A stretch of DNA of 64,000 bases from positions 1 through 64,000 of the forward strand of contig CALRPU020000004.1 of the NCBI GenBank assembly GCA_943370175.1. The letters run 5' to 3'. The notes beneath the pieces were generated by a model. The model did no database searches and was not told the origin of the DNA. It saw nothing but the letters and a program-made list of their open reading frames with translations. The translations under genes and the position numbers were made by a program. The stretch is from Ideonella_A intermedia_A. Lineage in GTDB: Bacteria; Pseudomonadota; Gammaproteobacteria; Burkholderiales; Burkholderiaceae_C. Numbering within the stretch: the stretch's first letter is position 1; each line of letters begins with the position of its first letter. This document shows positions 8,707-19,751 of this stretch, one piece after another.

Positions 8707-11202
8707 TCAATCGATGGGCGTGAGCTTGGCCACGCTCAGCGCCAGCCACTTCATGCCATGGCGGCCGAAGTTGACCTGTGCGCGCGCGTCGGGGCCGTTG
8801 CCTTCCAGCGTGACGACCACGCCTTCGCCGAACTTGGTGTGGAACACGCCCTGCCCCGAGCGCAGGCCGTGCGACGGTGCCTTGGGCGCGATCGGCGGGG
8901 CCGCCGGGTCGACCCGGCCCGCGCCCACCACCGACCCCAGCCCGCTGCCCTTGGCCCAGGCCGCCTGGTAGTCACGCTGGAAGCCGGAGCCGAAGCCCTG
9001 GTTGCGCGGCGTGATCCACTTCAGCGACTCCTCGGGCAGCTCGTCGAAGAAGCGGCTTTTCAGGTTGTAGCGGGTCTGGCCGTGCAGCATGCGCGTCTGG
9101 CTGTGGCTGATGTACAGCCGCTTGCGCGCGCGGGTGATGGCCACGTACATCAGGCGGCGTTCCTCCTCCAGGCTGTCGAGGTCGCTCTGGCTGTTCTCGT
9201 GCGGGAACAAGCCTTCTTCCAGCCCGGTGATGAACACCGCGTCGAACTCCAGGCCCTTGGCGGCGTGCACCGTCATCAGCTGGATGGCGTCCTGCCCAGC
9301 CTGCGCCTGGTTGTCGCCGGCCTCCAGCGAGGCGTGCGTCAGGAAGGCGGCCAGCGGCGACATGATCTCGCCCGTCTCGGCGTCCGGCGTCAGGTCGACC
9401 CGGGCCACGGCCGGCGGGTCGCCGTCGGCGATCTGGCCCGGCGAGGCCAGCGGGCGCGGTGGCACCGCGTCCCGCAGCTCGGGTGAAATGCCGCCCAGCA
9501 CCTTGGTCAGTTCGGCGTCGGCGGGGGAGAACTCGTCCACCGGCAGCCCCACCGCGTCCTTGCCAAAGCCTTCCTGGGTGACAAAGGCCTCGGCCGCGTT
9601 GACCAGTTCCTCCAGGTTCTCGATGCGGTCCTTGCCTTCCTTGTCGGTGCGGTAGTGGTCGACGAGGCCGCTGGCGTGCAGCATGTGCTCGATGATTTCG
9701 CGCAGCGTCAGGCCGCGGGTGGCCTCGCGCATGGCGTCCACCATCGCGACGAAGGCCTGCACGTTGGCGCCGCCCTTGCCACTGAGTGCACCCACGCTTT
9801 GCGACAGGCTGCGGCCGCTGGCGCGCGCCGCGTCCTGCAGCTGTTCCAGCGTGCGCGCGCCGATGCCGCGGGTGGGAAAGTTGACCACCCGCAGGAAGCT
9901 GGTGTCGTCGTTGGGGTTCTCGATCAGGCGCAGGTAGCTCAGCGCGTGCTTCACCTCGGCACGCTCGAAAAAGCGCAGGCCGCCGTAGACCTTGTACGGG
10001 ATGCCGGCATTGAACAAGCCGCTTTCGATCACCCGGCTTTGCGCGTTGCTGCGGTACAGCACCGCGATGTCGCTGCGCGCGGTGCCGTCGCGGTGCAGTT
10101 GCTGGGCTTCCTCGATCAGCCACTGGGCTTCGGCAAAGTCGCTGGTGGCTTCGTAGACGCGCACCGGCTCGCCCTGCCCGGCCTCGGTGCGCAGGTTCTT
10201 GCCCAGGCGGCGGCTGTTGCGCGAAATCAGCGCGTTGGCGCTGTCCAGGATGTGGCCGAAGCTGCGGTAGTTGCGCTCCAGCTTGATGACGTGGTCGACG
10301 CGGAACTCGCGCTCGAAGGCCGACATGTTGCCCACCTGCGCGCCGCGGAAGGCGTAGATGCTCTGGTCGTCGTCGCCCACCGCCATCACCGCGGTGTCGG
10401 GCGCGGCAAACATCTTCAGCCAGGCGTACTGCAGCTTGTTGGTGTCCTGGAACTCGTCGACCAGGATGTGGCGGAAGCGGCGGCGGTAGTGGTCGCGCAG
10501 CGCGTCGTTGTCGCGCATCAGCTCGTAGGTGCGCAGCATCAGCTCGGCGAAGTCGACCACGCCTTCGCGCTGGCACTGGTCTTCGTAGGTGCGGTAGACG
10601 TCGACCAGGGTGCGGCTTTGGGCGTCGCGCACGTCCACGTCGTCGGGGCGCAGGCCGTCTTCCTTGGCACCGGCGATGAACCAGCTGACCTGCTTGGGCA
10701 CGAAGCGCTCTTCGTCCAGGTTCATGGCCTTGACGATGCGCTTGACCGCCGACAGCTGGTCCGCCGTGTCCAGGATCTGAAAGCCCTGCGGCAGGCCGGC
10801 CAGCTTCCAGTGCGCGCGCAGGAAGCGGTTGCACAGGCCGTGGAAGGTGCCGATCCACATGCCGCGCACAGGCACCGGCAACATGGCCGACAAGCGCGTC
10901 AGCATCTCCTTGGCCGCCTTGTTGGTGAAGGTCACCGCCATCACGCCGCCGGGAGACAGTTGGCCGGTCTGGATCAGCCAGGCGATGCGCGTGGTCAGCA
11001 CGCGGGTCTTGCCGGAACCGGCGCCAGCCAGGATCAGCGCTGGGCGCGCCGGCAGGGTCACGGCGGCAAGCTGTTCGGGGTTGAGGCCGCGCAGCAGGGC
11101 ATCGTGGTGGGCCGAGGCCGGGTGGGCCGGCTCGGGCAGCACGCCGGGCTCCTCGTCGGGATGGGGCGGCGGCGGTAGGTCGAAGTCGGGAGCGGAAGGC
11201 AT
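8707..11202 (-). CDS. uvrD: UvrD/PcrA-type superfamily 1 DNA helicase
   Basis: ATP-dependent 3'-5' DNA helicase, predicted to act in mismatch and nucleotide-excision repair. Helicase motifs appear in order: Q-motif LNPEQLAAVT, Walker A ILAGAGSGKTRVLT, motif Ia AVTFTNKAAKEM, motif II DEFQDTN, motif III GDDDQSIYAFRGA, motif IV RNYRS, motif V MTVHAAKGLEFDAVF and motif VI EEERRLMYVAITRA. The C-terminal tail (GVFHTKFGEGVVVTLEG...) matches the conserved RNA-polymerase/DNA-interacting tail of UvrD/PcrA. At 831 residues it is somewhat longer than E. coli UvrD owing to a Pro-rich N-terminus and an insert before motif V (around FSPADAELTKVLGG). It lies 136 bp upstream of the divergent-looking phoX leader but on the same strand. 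Confidence 0.95.
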   Translation of the reverse strand: MPSAPDFDLPPPPHPDEEPGVLPEPAHPASAHHDALLRGLNPEQLAAVTLPARPALILAGAGSGKTRVLTTRIAWLIQTGQLSPGGVMAVTFTNKAAKEMLTRLSAMLPVPVRGMWIGTFHGLCNRFLRAHWKLAGLPQGFQILDTADQLSAVKRIVKAMNLDEERFVPKQVSWFIAGAKEDGLRPDDVDVRDAQSRTLVDVYRTYEDQCQREGVVDFAELMLRTYELMRDNDALRDHYRRRFRHILVDEFQDTNKLQYAWLKMFAAPDTAVMAVGDDDQSIYAFRGAQVGNMSAFEREFRVDHVIKLERNYRSFGHILDSANALISRNSRRLGKNLRTEAGQGEPVRVYEATSDFAEAQWLIEEAQQLHRDGTARSDIAVLYRSNAQSRVIESGLFNAGIPYKVYGGLRFFERAEVKHALSYLRLIENPNDDTSFLRVVNFPTRGIGARTLEQLQDAARASGRSLSQSVGALSGKGGANVQAFVAMVDAMREATRGLTLREIIEHMLHASGLVDHYRTDKEGKDRIENLEELVNAAEAFVTQEGFGKDAVGLPVDEFSPADAELTKVLGGISPELRDAVPPRPLASPGQIADGDPPAVARVDLTPDAETGEIMSPLAAFLTHASLEAGDNQAQAGQDAIQLMTVHAAKGLEFDAVFITGLEEGLFPHENSQSDLDSLEEERRLMYVAITRARKRLYISHSQTRMLHGQTRYNLKSRFFDELPEESLKWITPRNQGFGSGFQRDYQAAWAKGSGLGSVVGAGRVDPAAPPIAPKAPSHGLRSGQGVFHTKFGEGVVVTLEGNGPDARAQVNFGRHGMKWLALSVAKLTPID

Positions 11203-11264
11203 GCGGCATTGTCGGCGACTGGCCCGGGGGGCGCAGGCGCAGGCGCTGGGCAGGCAGCGCGACG

Positions 11265-14200
11265 TCAGCGCTGCGGCGCCGGTGCGGGCTCCCCGTGCCC
11301 GCAGCGCCCGAAGCGCCCGAACCGCAACAACACCGTCGGCAGCAGCAGCAGGTTCAACAGCGTCGAGCTGACCAGCCCGCCGACGATGATCGTGGCCATC
11401 GGGCCTTCGATCTCGCGCCCGGGCTCCGCGCTGCCCAAGGCCAGCGGCAACAGGCCCAGGCCGGTCACCAACGCCGTCATCAGGATCGACGGCAGCCGGT
11501 CCAGCGCGCCGTCCAGCGCGGTGTCCAGGTTCCAGGGCCGGCCCTCGGCCTCGACCAGGTGCTGGTAGTGCGACACCAGCATGATCGCGTTACGCAGCGT
11601 GATGCCGAACAGCGTGACGAAGCCCACCACCGAGCCAAGCGACCACCAGCCGCCGGTGGCCAGCACCGCCACCACGCCACCGATCAGCGCGAACGGCAGG
11701 TTCACGGCCGTCAGCAGCACATGGCGCAGCGAGCCGAAGGCCAGCATCAGCAGCACCGCGACGCCCACCGTGGCCGCCGCCGAGGCCATCATCAGGTCGC
11801 GTTGCGCGCGGGCCTGCGCCTCGGCCGACCCGCTGACCACCGCCTGGGTGCCCGGCGACAGGCGGGCGGCATGCAGTTGCTGGCGCAATTGGGCGACCAC
11901 CGTCTGCGCGTCGTGGCCGCGTTGAACGTTGGCGCTGAGGGTCTGCACGCGGCGGCCGCCCTCGCGCAGCACCTTGTGCCGGCCCTGCACCATCGTCACG
12001 TCGGCCACGTCGCGCAACGCCAGCACCGTGCCCAGCGGCGTGCGCAGCGGCAGGGCCGCGACCTGCGCCGGGTCCTGGCGGGCGCGGTCGGGCAGCACGG
12101 CCACCACCGGCACCAAGCCGGCGTCCGACACGGTCTGGCCCACCGGCAGGCCGTCGAAGGCAATCTGCACCGCGTCCATCACCTCGCCCGCGCTCAACCC
12201 GTGCTGGGCCAGGCGGTCGGGGCGCAAGCGAATGCTCAGCTCGGGCGCGGCGGGTGGCGCCAGCAGCTGCACGTCGCCCAGGCCGCGGGTGTCGCGCAAC
12301 AGGCGCGCCACGGCCTGGCCGTCGCGCTCCAGCGCGTCGAGGTTGCTGCCATACAGGGTCACGCTCAGATCGGCCGCGACACCGCTGACCGTCTCGCCGA
12401 TGCGCTCGGTCAGGAAGGTGTTGACCGCGAACTGCAGGCCGGGAAAGCCCGGGTCGCCAACGGCCTCATCACCGGCCAGGGTGCGCCGGATGGCCCGCAG
12501 GATGCGCTGCTGCTCGGCGCCGCTGAGCTGGCCGATCTCGACCTCCATCTCGCTGTAGTGCGGGCCGAAGGTGTCGGCGCCGTTCTCGGCCCGGCCCACC
12601 CATTGCGCCACGCTCTTGACGCCCGGGATCGCCAGCAAGGCCGCGCTGACGCGCTGGCCCAGCCGCAAGGATTCGGCCAGCGAGGTGCCAGGCACGGCCG
12701 TCACGTGGACGATGAAGTGGCCCTCCTTCAGCGGCGGAATGAACTCACCGGCCAGCAGCGGCAGCACGCCGATGCCCGCGGCCATGACCAGCCCGGCCAC
12801 CGCCATCACGGTGCGCGCTCGGTGCTCGACCGCCAGCAAGAGACGACGGTAACGCGGCTTCATCCAGGCGACCAGCGGTGGGTCGTCGGCGCTCAGCCGC
12901 GCCCGGCCCAGCAACACCAGCGACATCGCCGGCGTGACCGTCAGCGACACCACCAGCGAGGCCAGGATGGCCGCGATGTAGGCCAGCCCCAGCGGCGCAA
13001 ACAGCTTGCCCGCCACACCCGACAACGCCAGCAACGGCGTGAACACCAGCGCCACGATGAAGGTGGCGTACACCACCGACGAGCGCACCTCCAGCGACGC
13101 GTCAAACACCACCGCGGCCACCGGCCGGGGCTCGGGCCGCAGGCGGTTCTCGCGCAGGCGGCGGTGGATGTTTTCGCAGTCGATGATGGCGTCGTCGACC
13201 ACCTCGCCCAGCGCGATGGCCAGCCCGCCCAGCACCATGATGTTCAGACCGATGCCACAGGCCTGCAGCACCATCACCGCGGCCACCAGCGACAAGGGAA
13301 TGGCCACCGCCGACACCACCGCCGTGCGCGCGTTGTGCAGGAACAAGAACAGCACCACGATCACCAGCGTGGCGCCGATCGCCACGTCGCGCTGCACGTT
13401 GCCCACGGCGGTGTCGATGAAATTCGCCGGGCGGAACAGGTCGGCGTGCAGCACGGCACCGGCGCGTTCCAGCGCCGGGCGGGCCTGGGCGATGGCACGG
13501 TCCAGCGCGCGGGTGGCGTCGCGGGTGTTGGCGCCCAGCTGCCCCTGCACCAGCAAAAAGATGCCCGGCGTGCCGTTGATCTGAGCGCCGTTGAAGGCCG
13601 GCGCCCCGGCCAGGACCACGTCACCCACCTCGCCCAGCAGCACGGGCCGGCCGCCCCGCACGGTGACGACCGCCTGGGCCAGCGCGTCGGCCTCGCGCCC
13701 CGGGTCGCTGGCCGGCGGTGCCAGCGACAGCGGGATGCGCTGGTTCACCGATTCGACGAAGCCCGCCGCGCGCACGCCGGTGGCCTGCCGCAGGGCCGCC
13801 GCCAGCTCGCCCAAGGACAGCCCGGCCTGGGCCAGGCGCTGAGGATCGATCTGCAGCTGCCATTGCCGCGTCGCGCCACCAAAGACATTGACGTCCGCGA
13901 TGCCCGGCACCGCCAGCAGCGCCGGCCGCAGCTGCGACTCGACGAGGTGGCGCAGCGCGAGGCCGTCCAGGGTCGGCGACGTGAGGCCGAGCCCGAGCAC
14001 GGTGCTGGCCGACGAGGTCAAGGGCGTGAGCTTGGGCACCACGCCCGGTGGCAGCGCCGGCTGCGCCTGGGACAGCCGCTCGGCCACGCCCTGGCGGTTG
14101 CGGTGCAGGTCGGTCGACTCGCGGAACAGCACCGTCACCACCGACAGGCCCGGGATCGACTGCGACCGCAACGTGGTCACGCCGGCCAGCCCAGCCACCG

Positions 14201-14414
14201 CCTGCTCGATCGGGCGGGTGACCAGCGTCTCGACGACCGCAGCCGACTGCCCGGGTGCCTCGGTCTGGACCACGACCTGGCTGGGCGAGAACTCGGGGAA
14301 AACGTCGAGGCTGACGCCGAACAGGCGCACCAGGCCGAGGCCGAACAGCGCCACGGCCACGCCCAGCACCAGCCCCGCGTGCCGCACCGACAGGCGAACC
14401 ACCGCGGAAATCAT
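11265..14414 (-). CDS. RND efflux pump permease, CusA/CzcA (heavy-metal efflux) family
   Basis: Inner-membrane proton-driven pump, the third gene of an OMF-adaptor-pump operon. The 1049-residue length, first transmembrane segment, DVFPEFSPSQVVVQTEAPG porter start and GPMATIIVGGLVSSTLLNLL end fit the CzcA/CusA family. The transmembrane-4 proton-relay region reads GGLAIALGEVVDDAIIDCEN (about 396-415). The Asp of the CzcA 'DFG' motif is replaced by Ala, while a double Asp (about 407-408), as in AcrB-type pumps, is present. The true substrate is therefore uncertain: metal export is suggested by overall similarity only. The gene starts 13 bp after the adaptor gene and is probably translationally coupled. 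Confidence 0.92.
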   Translation of the reverse strand: MISAVVRLSVRHAGLVLGVAVALFGLGLVRLFGVSLDVFPEFSPSQVVVQTEAPGQSAAVVETLVTRPIEQAVAGLAGVTTLRSQSIPGLSVVTVLFRESTDLHRNRQGVAERLSQAQPALPPGVVPKLTPLTSSASTVLGLGLTSPTLDGLALRHLVESQLRPALLAVPGIADVNVFGGATRQWQLQIDPQRLAQAGLSLGELAAALRQATGVRAAGFVESVNQRIPLSLAPPASDPGREADALAQAVVTVRGGRPVLLGEVGDVVLAGAPAFNGAQINGTPGIFLLVQGQLGANTRDATRALDRAIAQARPALERAGAVLHADLFRPANFIDTAVGNVQRDVAIGATLVIVVLFLFLHNARTAVVSAVAIPLSLVAAVMVLQACGIGLNIMVLGGLAIALGEVVDDAIIDCENIHRRLRENRLRPEPRPVAAVVFDASLEVRSSVVYATFIVALVFTPLLALSGVAGKLFAPLGLAYIAAILASLVVSLTVTPAMSLVLLGRARLSADDPPLVAWMKPRYRRLLLAVEHRARTVMAVAGLVMAAGIGVLPLLAGEFIPPLKEGHFIVHVTAVPGTSLAESLRLGQRVSAALLAIPGVKSVAQWVGRAENGADTFGPHYSEMEVEIGQLSGAEQQRILRAIRRTLAGDEAVGDPGFPGLQFAVNTFLTERIGETVSGVAADLSVTLYGSNLDALERDGQAVARLLRDTRGLGDVQLLAPPAAPELSIRLRPDRLAQHGLSAGEVMDAVQIAFDGLPVGQTVSDAGLVPVVAVLPDRARQDPAQVAALPLRTPLGTVLALRDVADVTMVQGRHKVLREGGRRVQTLSANVQRGHDAQTVVAQLRQQLHAARLSPGTQAVVSGSAEAQARAQRDLMMASAAATVGVAVLLMLAFGSLRHVLLTAVNLPFALIGGVVAVLATGGWWSLGSVVGFVTLFGITLRNAIMLVSHYQHLVEAEGRPWNLDTALDGALDRLPSILMTALVTGLGLLPLALGSAEPGREIEGPMATIIVGGLVSSTLLNLLLLPTVLLRFGRFGRCGHGEPAPAPQR

Positions 14415-14427
14415 GCAGCGCGGCCCA

Positions 14428-15686
14428 TCAGTCGTCGTTCTCGTTCTTGATCTGGAACTTCAGCTCCTCCGACAGCAGCACCTGGGCGCCGCGCACCACC
14501 ACCGGGTCGTCCTCGGCCAGGCCTGGGATGAACCAGTGGTCACCCACGCGCTGGGCCGTTGGCACGGCACGGCGCTGGAAGCGCGCCTTCGGGGGCGAGG
14601 CGGTGGGCGTGGGCGTGGGCGTGGGCGTGGCTTGAGGTTGGGATTGGGATTCGGACCGTGCCTTGGGCTTGGCCTGGTCCTCGTCGTCCTCATCGCGCCC
14701 CGATTCGCGCACGTAGACCCAGGGCTGCCCGGCGTGCCAGATGACGGCCGAGGCCGGCACCAGCAAGCCCTCGCGCTCAGCGCCCCGGGCATCGCTGGCG
14801 CGGGCCTGCAGGCGCACGCCAACGGCCAGGCCGGCGCCGGGCGCCAGGTAGAGCCACTGTCGGCCGCCGGCGGTGCCCTCGGGGGCAGCACCGGCCGCGG
14901 CGGGCAGCGCGCCCAACAAACGGGCCGTCACCGGCGCGGCGGCGGGGTCGCCGGCGCGCGGCCACTGCAGGCGCGCCGGCGCCGCGGTGCTGTCGTCGGC
15001 CCGCTGCACCGCGCGAAGCAGCACCTCGCGGCCCGACAGCACCGCGGTCAAGTGGTCGTCGTGCGGGCGCTCAATGGCCTGGCGTTCATCGGTCTGGCGT
15101 TCACGCCCCGGGCGGCGGGCGCTCGGGCCGGGCGGCTCGAACCACGCGGCCACGCCATCGCCCCACGCGCTGCGCAGGCCCGCGCGGGCCGCGTCCAGCC
15201 GCGCTTGCGCGGCGCGGTCCTGTGTGGCGTCGGCGGCGGCCTGGGCGGTGGCCTGCTCCAGTTGGCGCAGCGAGGCGTTGCGGTCGTCGTCGTACAAGGC
15301 CTGGACGCGTCGGCGCTCGGCCTCGCTGGCCCGCGCCGCCGCGCGGGCCAGCTCGACCGCCTGGCGGGCCGTCAGCAGCCGCTCTCGCCAGTCGAGCAGG
15401 CCGCGCGGATCCACCACGTTCAGCCACCAAGGTGCTTGCGCGCCCAGCGCCGCCTCGACCGGCATGGCCACCTCGATGCCGGCGCGCTGCTGCGCGAGCG
15501 CGCTCAGGCGCACCTCGGGCAGGCCAGCGTCCTCGCCTTCGGCCAACTGGGAGCGCACCGGCACCTCGTCGTCCTCCCGACCGACCGCCAGGCGGTACTC
15601 GTCGCGGCCCAGCCACACCGCGGCCCAGGCCAGGGCCACCATCAGCCCCGTCTGCAGGATCAACAGTCGGGTGGCGCTGCGCGAGG

Positions 15687-15690
<4 letters not shown>
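14428..15690 (-). CDS. RND efflux membrane-fusion (periplasmic adaptor) protein
   Basis: Periplasmic adaptor linking the RND pump to its outer-membrane channel. The 420-residue product has an N-terminal anchor (RLLILQTGLMVALAWAAVWLG), a barrel-sandwich hybrid split by a long helical hairpin (about 100-190; EAERRRVQALYDDDRN, QATAQAAADATQDRAAQA), and C-terminal beta-barrel domains (LYLAPGAGLAVGVRLQA, GLLVPASAVIWHAGQPWVYV). An acidic, charged linker followed by a TPTPTPTPT run interrupts the membrane-proximal domain; it is encoded by a hexanucleotide tandem repeat at 14603-14630. No Met/His-rich metal-binding N-terminus of the CusB type is seen. The start ATG at 15690 overlaps the upstream stop codon (ATGA). 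Confidence 0.9.
14603..14630. repeat. Hexanucleotide tandem repeat (GTGGGC, about 4.7 copies)
   Basis: Perfect repeats inside the adaptor gene, encoding Thr-Pro repeats. Copy-number change would add or remove two residues without shifting frame. Confidence 0.8.
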
Positions 15691-17312
<1,622 letters not shown>

Positions 17313-17497
17313 GGACCATCGCCGTGGTGGACCGCGGTGGCATCGGGGGCAGCTGACGCGCGCGGTCGACATGGCCGAAGATGGTAGCGGCCCAGGCCCC
17401 GCCGCCGTGCCCGGCCGAACCCGATGGCAGGCTGCTTAGAATTGACGCCCGGAATGCGTGGACCCGCCCCGGGCCCGGCCCGAATCAGGCGAGTCCG

Positions 17498-18475
17498 ATG
17501 GACATCTTCGACTACGACAACGTGCTGCTGTTGCCGCGCAAATGCCGCGTGGAAAGCCGCAGCGAGTGCGATCCCTCGGTGCAGTTCGGCACGCACCGTT
17601 TCCAGTTGCCGGTGGTGCCGGCCAACATGAAGACGGTGATCGACGAGCCCATCGCGCAGTGGCTGGCCCGCAACGGCCATTTTTATGTAATGCACCGCTT
17701 CGACCTGGACAGCGTCGCCTTTGCCACACGCATGCGCGAACAGGGGCTTTTGGTGTCGATCAGCTCGGGCGTCAAGGCCGAGGACAAGGCCATGATCGAC
17801 CGGCTGGCCGCCGACGGCGTGGGCGCCGACTACGTGACCATCGACATCGCGCACGGCCACGCCGACACGGTGCACCGCATGATCGAACACATCAAGCTGC
17901 GCTTGCCTCAGGCCTTTGTCATCGCCGGCAACGTGGCCACGCCCGAGGCGGTGATCGACCTGGAAAACTGGGGCGCCGACGCCACCAAGGTCGGCGTGGG
18001 CCCGGGCAAGGTCTGCATCACGCGGCTGAAGACCGGCTTCGGCACCGGCGGCTGGCAGCTCAGCGCCTTGAAGTGGTGTGCCCGGGTGGCCACCAAGCCG
18101 ATCATCGCGGACGGCGGCATCCGGGACCACGGGGACATCGCCAAGAGCGTGCGCTTCGGGGCCTCAATGGTGATGATCGGCTCGCTGTTCGCCGGCCACG
18201 AAGAGTCGCCTGGCCGCACCGTGGAAGTCGACGGCAAGCGCTACAAGGAGTACTACGGCAGCGCCAGCGACTTCAACAAGGGCGAGTACAAGCACGTCGA
18301 GGGCAAGCGCATCCTGGAGCCCATCAAAGGCACGCTGGAAAAGACCTTGCGCGAAATGCGCGAGGACGTGCAAAGCTCGATCAGCTACGCCGGCGGCACG
18401 CGGCTGGCGGACATCCGCCGGGTCAACTACGTGATCCTCGGCGGCGACAATGCAGGCGAGCATCTGCTGATGTGA
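17498..18475 (+). CDS. guaC: GMP reductase
   Basis: NADPH-dependent reductive deamination of GMP to IMP (purine interconversion, cytoplasm). The 325-residue (beta/alpha)8 protein shows IMPDH/GMPR hallmarks: VVPANMKTVIDE, a catalytic Cys173 in VGVGPGKVCITR, phosphate-binding IADGGIRDHGDIAKSV and MVMIGSLFAGHEE, and the flap region YKEYYGSASDFNKGE typical of GMP reductases. It lacks CBS domains, which together with the length separates it from IMP dehydrogenase. The size and sequence style fit the shorter GuaC2-like group. The ATG at 17498 begins the conserved MDIFDYDNVLLLP; upstream frame codons are not protein-like. It is not adjacent to the purine catabolic island. Confidence 0.93.
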   Translation: MDIFDYDNVLLLPRKCRVESRSECDPSVQFGTHRFQLPVVPANMKTVIDEPIAQWLARNGHFYVMHRFDLDSVAFATRMREQGLLVSISSGVKAEDKAMIDRLAADGVGADYVTIDIAHGHADTVHRMIEHIKLRLPQAFVIAGNVATPEAVIDLENWGADATKVGVGPGKVCITRLKTGFGTGGWQLSALKWCARVATKPIIADGGIRDHGDIAKSVRFGASMVMIGSLFAGHEESPGRTVEVDGKRYKEYYGSASDFNKGEYKHVEGKRILEPIKGTLEKTLREMREDVQSSISYAGGTRLADIRRVNYVILGGDNAGEHLLM

Positions 18476-18485
18476 CCGAGGTCAC
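18472..18485. promoter_or_regulatory. Perfect inverted repeat GTGACC-GA-GGTCAC upstream of ompA-like gene
   Basis: A 6-2-6 palindrome overlaps the guaC stop codon and lies 50 bp before the OmpA start, with a possible -10 element (TATGCT, 18499-18504) downstream. It could be an operator for the ompA-like gene; no regulator is known. Confidence 0.35.
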
Positions 18486-18534
18486 CTCCCGCCCACGTTA
18501 TGCTCAAACCCAAGACCAACCAGAGGAGAACGCG

Positions 18535-19581
18535 ATGAAACGCAGCATGGGCAGCTTGGCTGCCGTGATGGCGATGGCGGGCCTGCTGACAGCCACAGCA
18601 GTGCACGCCGAAGGACTCAAGCCGTCGTGGTACCTGATGCCACAGGTGTCCAGTTTCGACCCGGACAATGATTTCGGCGTCAGCGGCCGGGGCAATGGCT
18701 TCGGCCTGCGCGGCGGCATGCAGGTGCACGAGGACATCGACGTGCAACTGGGCATCAGCCGCGCCCGCAAGACCCAGGGCAACAACCGCATCCAGCAGAC
18801 GCTGGTCAGTGCGGACGCCCTGTACTTCTTCAGCCGCGAAGACATCCGCCCCTTCGTGTCGCTCGGCTTCGGCGCGGCCCGTGACCAGCGCACGCTGGCC
18901 GGCGTGCCCACCACCGGCACCTCGCCTTTTGTCAGCGCAGGCGCCGGTGTGCAGTGGATGTTCAGCGACAACCTGGGCCTGCAGGTGGACTACCGCCGCG
19001 TCGAAGCGCGCATGCGCAATTCCGCGGTGTGGGGATTCAAGCGCGGCAGCGCCAATTACTTCAATGTGGGCCTGCTGTGGACCTTCGGTGAAGACGGCAG
19101 CTCGACCCCGCCGCCCCCGCCGCCGCGCATGGCCGCTGTGACACCGCCCCCGCCCCCACCGCCGGCTCCACCGCCGCCGCCGCCGCCCCCGCCCCCGCCG
19201 CCGGCCATCGAAAAGATCACGCTGCAGGCCAGCAGCCTGTTCCAGCTGAACAGCGCCAAGCTGGCCGCGCCGGTGGCGGAGCTGGACAACCTGGCCCGCG
19301 CGCTGCAGGACAACCCGCAGGTGAACTCGGTGGTCATCACCGGCCACACCGACCAGCTGGGCAGCCCGGCCGTCAACCGCCGCCTGTCGCAGCAGCGGGC
19401 CGACGCTGTCAAGGCCTACCTGGTCAGCAAGGGCGTTGCCGCGAGCCGCCTGACCGCCAAGGGCATGGGCTCGTCGCAGCTGGTGACCGAGTGCGCGCTG
19501 CCCACCCGCGCCGAGATGATCACCTGCGGCACGCAAAACCGCCGCGTCGAGATCGAGCCGATCACCGTCACCAAGCGCTGA
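18535..19581 (+). CDS. OmpA-family outer-membrane protein with proline-rich linker
   Basis: Structural outer-membrane protein anchoring to peptidoglycan. The 348-residue product has a signal peptide (SLAAVMAMAGLLTATAVHA), an eight-stranded OmpA-type barrel (about 25-190; DVQLGISRARK, NLGLQVDYRRVEAR, FNVGLLWTFG), a linker of nearly pure Pro (about 195-222) and a C-terminal OmpA/MotB peptidoglycan-binding domain (VVITGHTDQLGS, LSQQRADAVKAYLVSKGV, NRRVEIEP). A Cys pair (TECALP...ITCGTQ) within the C-terminal domain could form a disulfide, as seen in other OmpA proteins. The ribosome site AGAGGAGA sits just before the ATG. A strong terminator follows, so it is probably monocistronic. Confidence 0.93.
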   Translation: MKRSMGSLAAVMAMAGLLTATAVHAEGLKPSWYLMPQVSSFDPDNDFGVSGRGNGFGLRGGMQVHEDIDVQLGISRARKTQGNNRIQQTLVSADALYFFSREDIRPFVSLGFGAARDQRTLAGVPTTGTSPFVSAGAGVQWMFSDNLGLQVDYRRVEARMRNSAVWGFKRGSANYFNVGLLWTFGEDGSSTPPPPPPRMAAVTPPPPPPPAPPPPPPPPPPPPAIEKITLQASSLFQLNSAKLAAPVAELDNLARALQDNPQVNSVVITGHTDQLGSPAVNRRLSQQRADAVKAYLVSKGVAASRLTAKGMGSSQLVTECALPTRAEMITCGTQNRRVEIEPITVTKR

Positions 19582-19643
19582 TCACGGCGGCGGCGCGGCG
19601 CCCCACGCCCGGGGCGTGGCGCCCCGCACCGAACACCCTCCGG

Positions 19644-19676
19644 GCCCTGCAACGCCTCGCGCTGCAGGGCTTTTTC
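19644..19676 (+). terminator. Rho-independent terminator after ompA-like gene
   Basis: GCCCTGCA (19644-19651) pairs with TGCAGGGC (19663-19670) around an 11-base loop, followed by a run of five T (19671-19675). It lies about 60 bp after the stop codon. Confidence 0.9.
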
Positions 19677-19751
19677 GTGGGCCATCCGGCTTGGCGCGGC
19701 CGGCTCAGCCGGGTCGGGCGCTGCCGACCGGGGGCACGGGGGCGGCGGCCA

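Noticed and set aside
11295..14450. Open frame of about 1050 codons antisense to the RND pump
   Set aside because: Gln/His/Arg-rich nonsense product mirrored from the pump gene, which shows clear family motifs.
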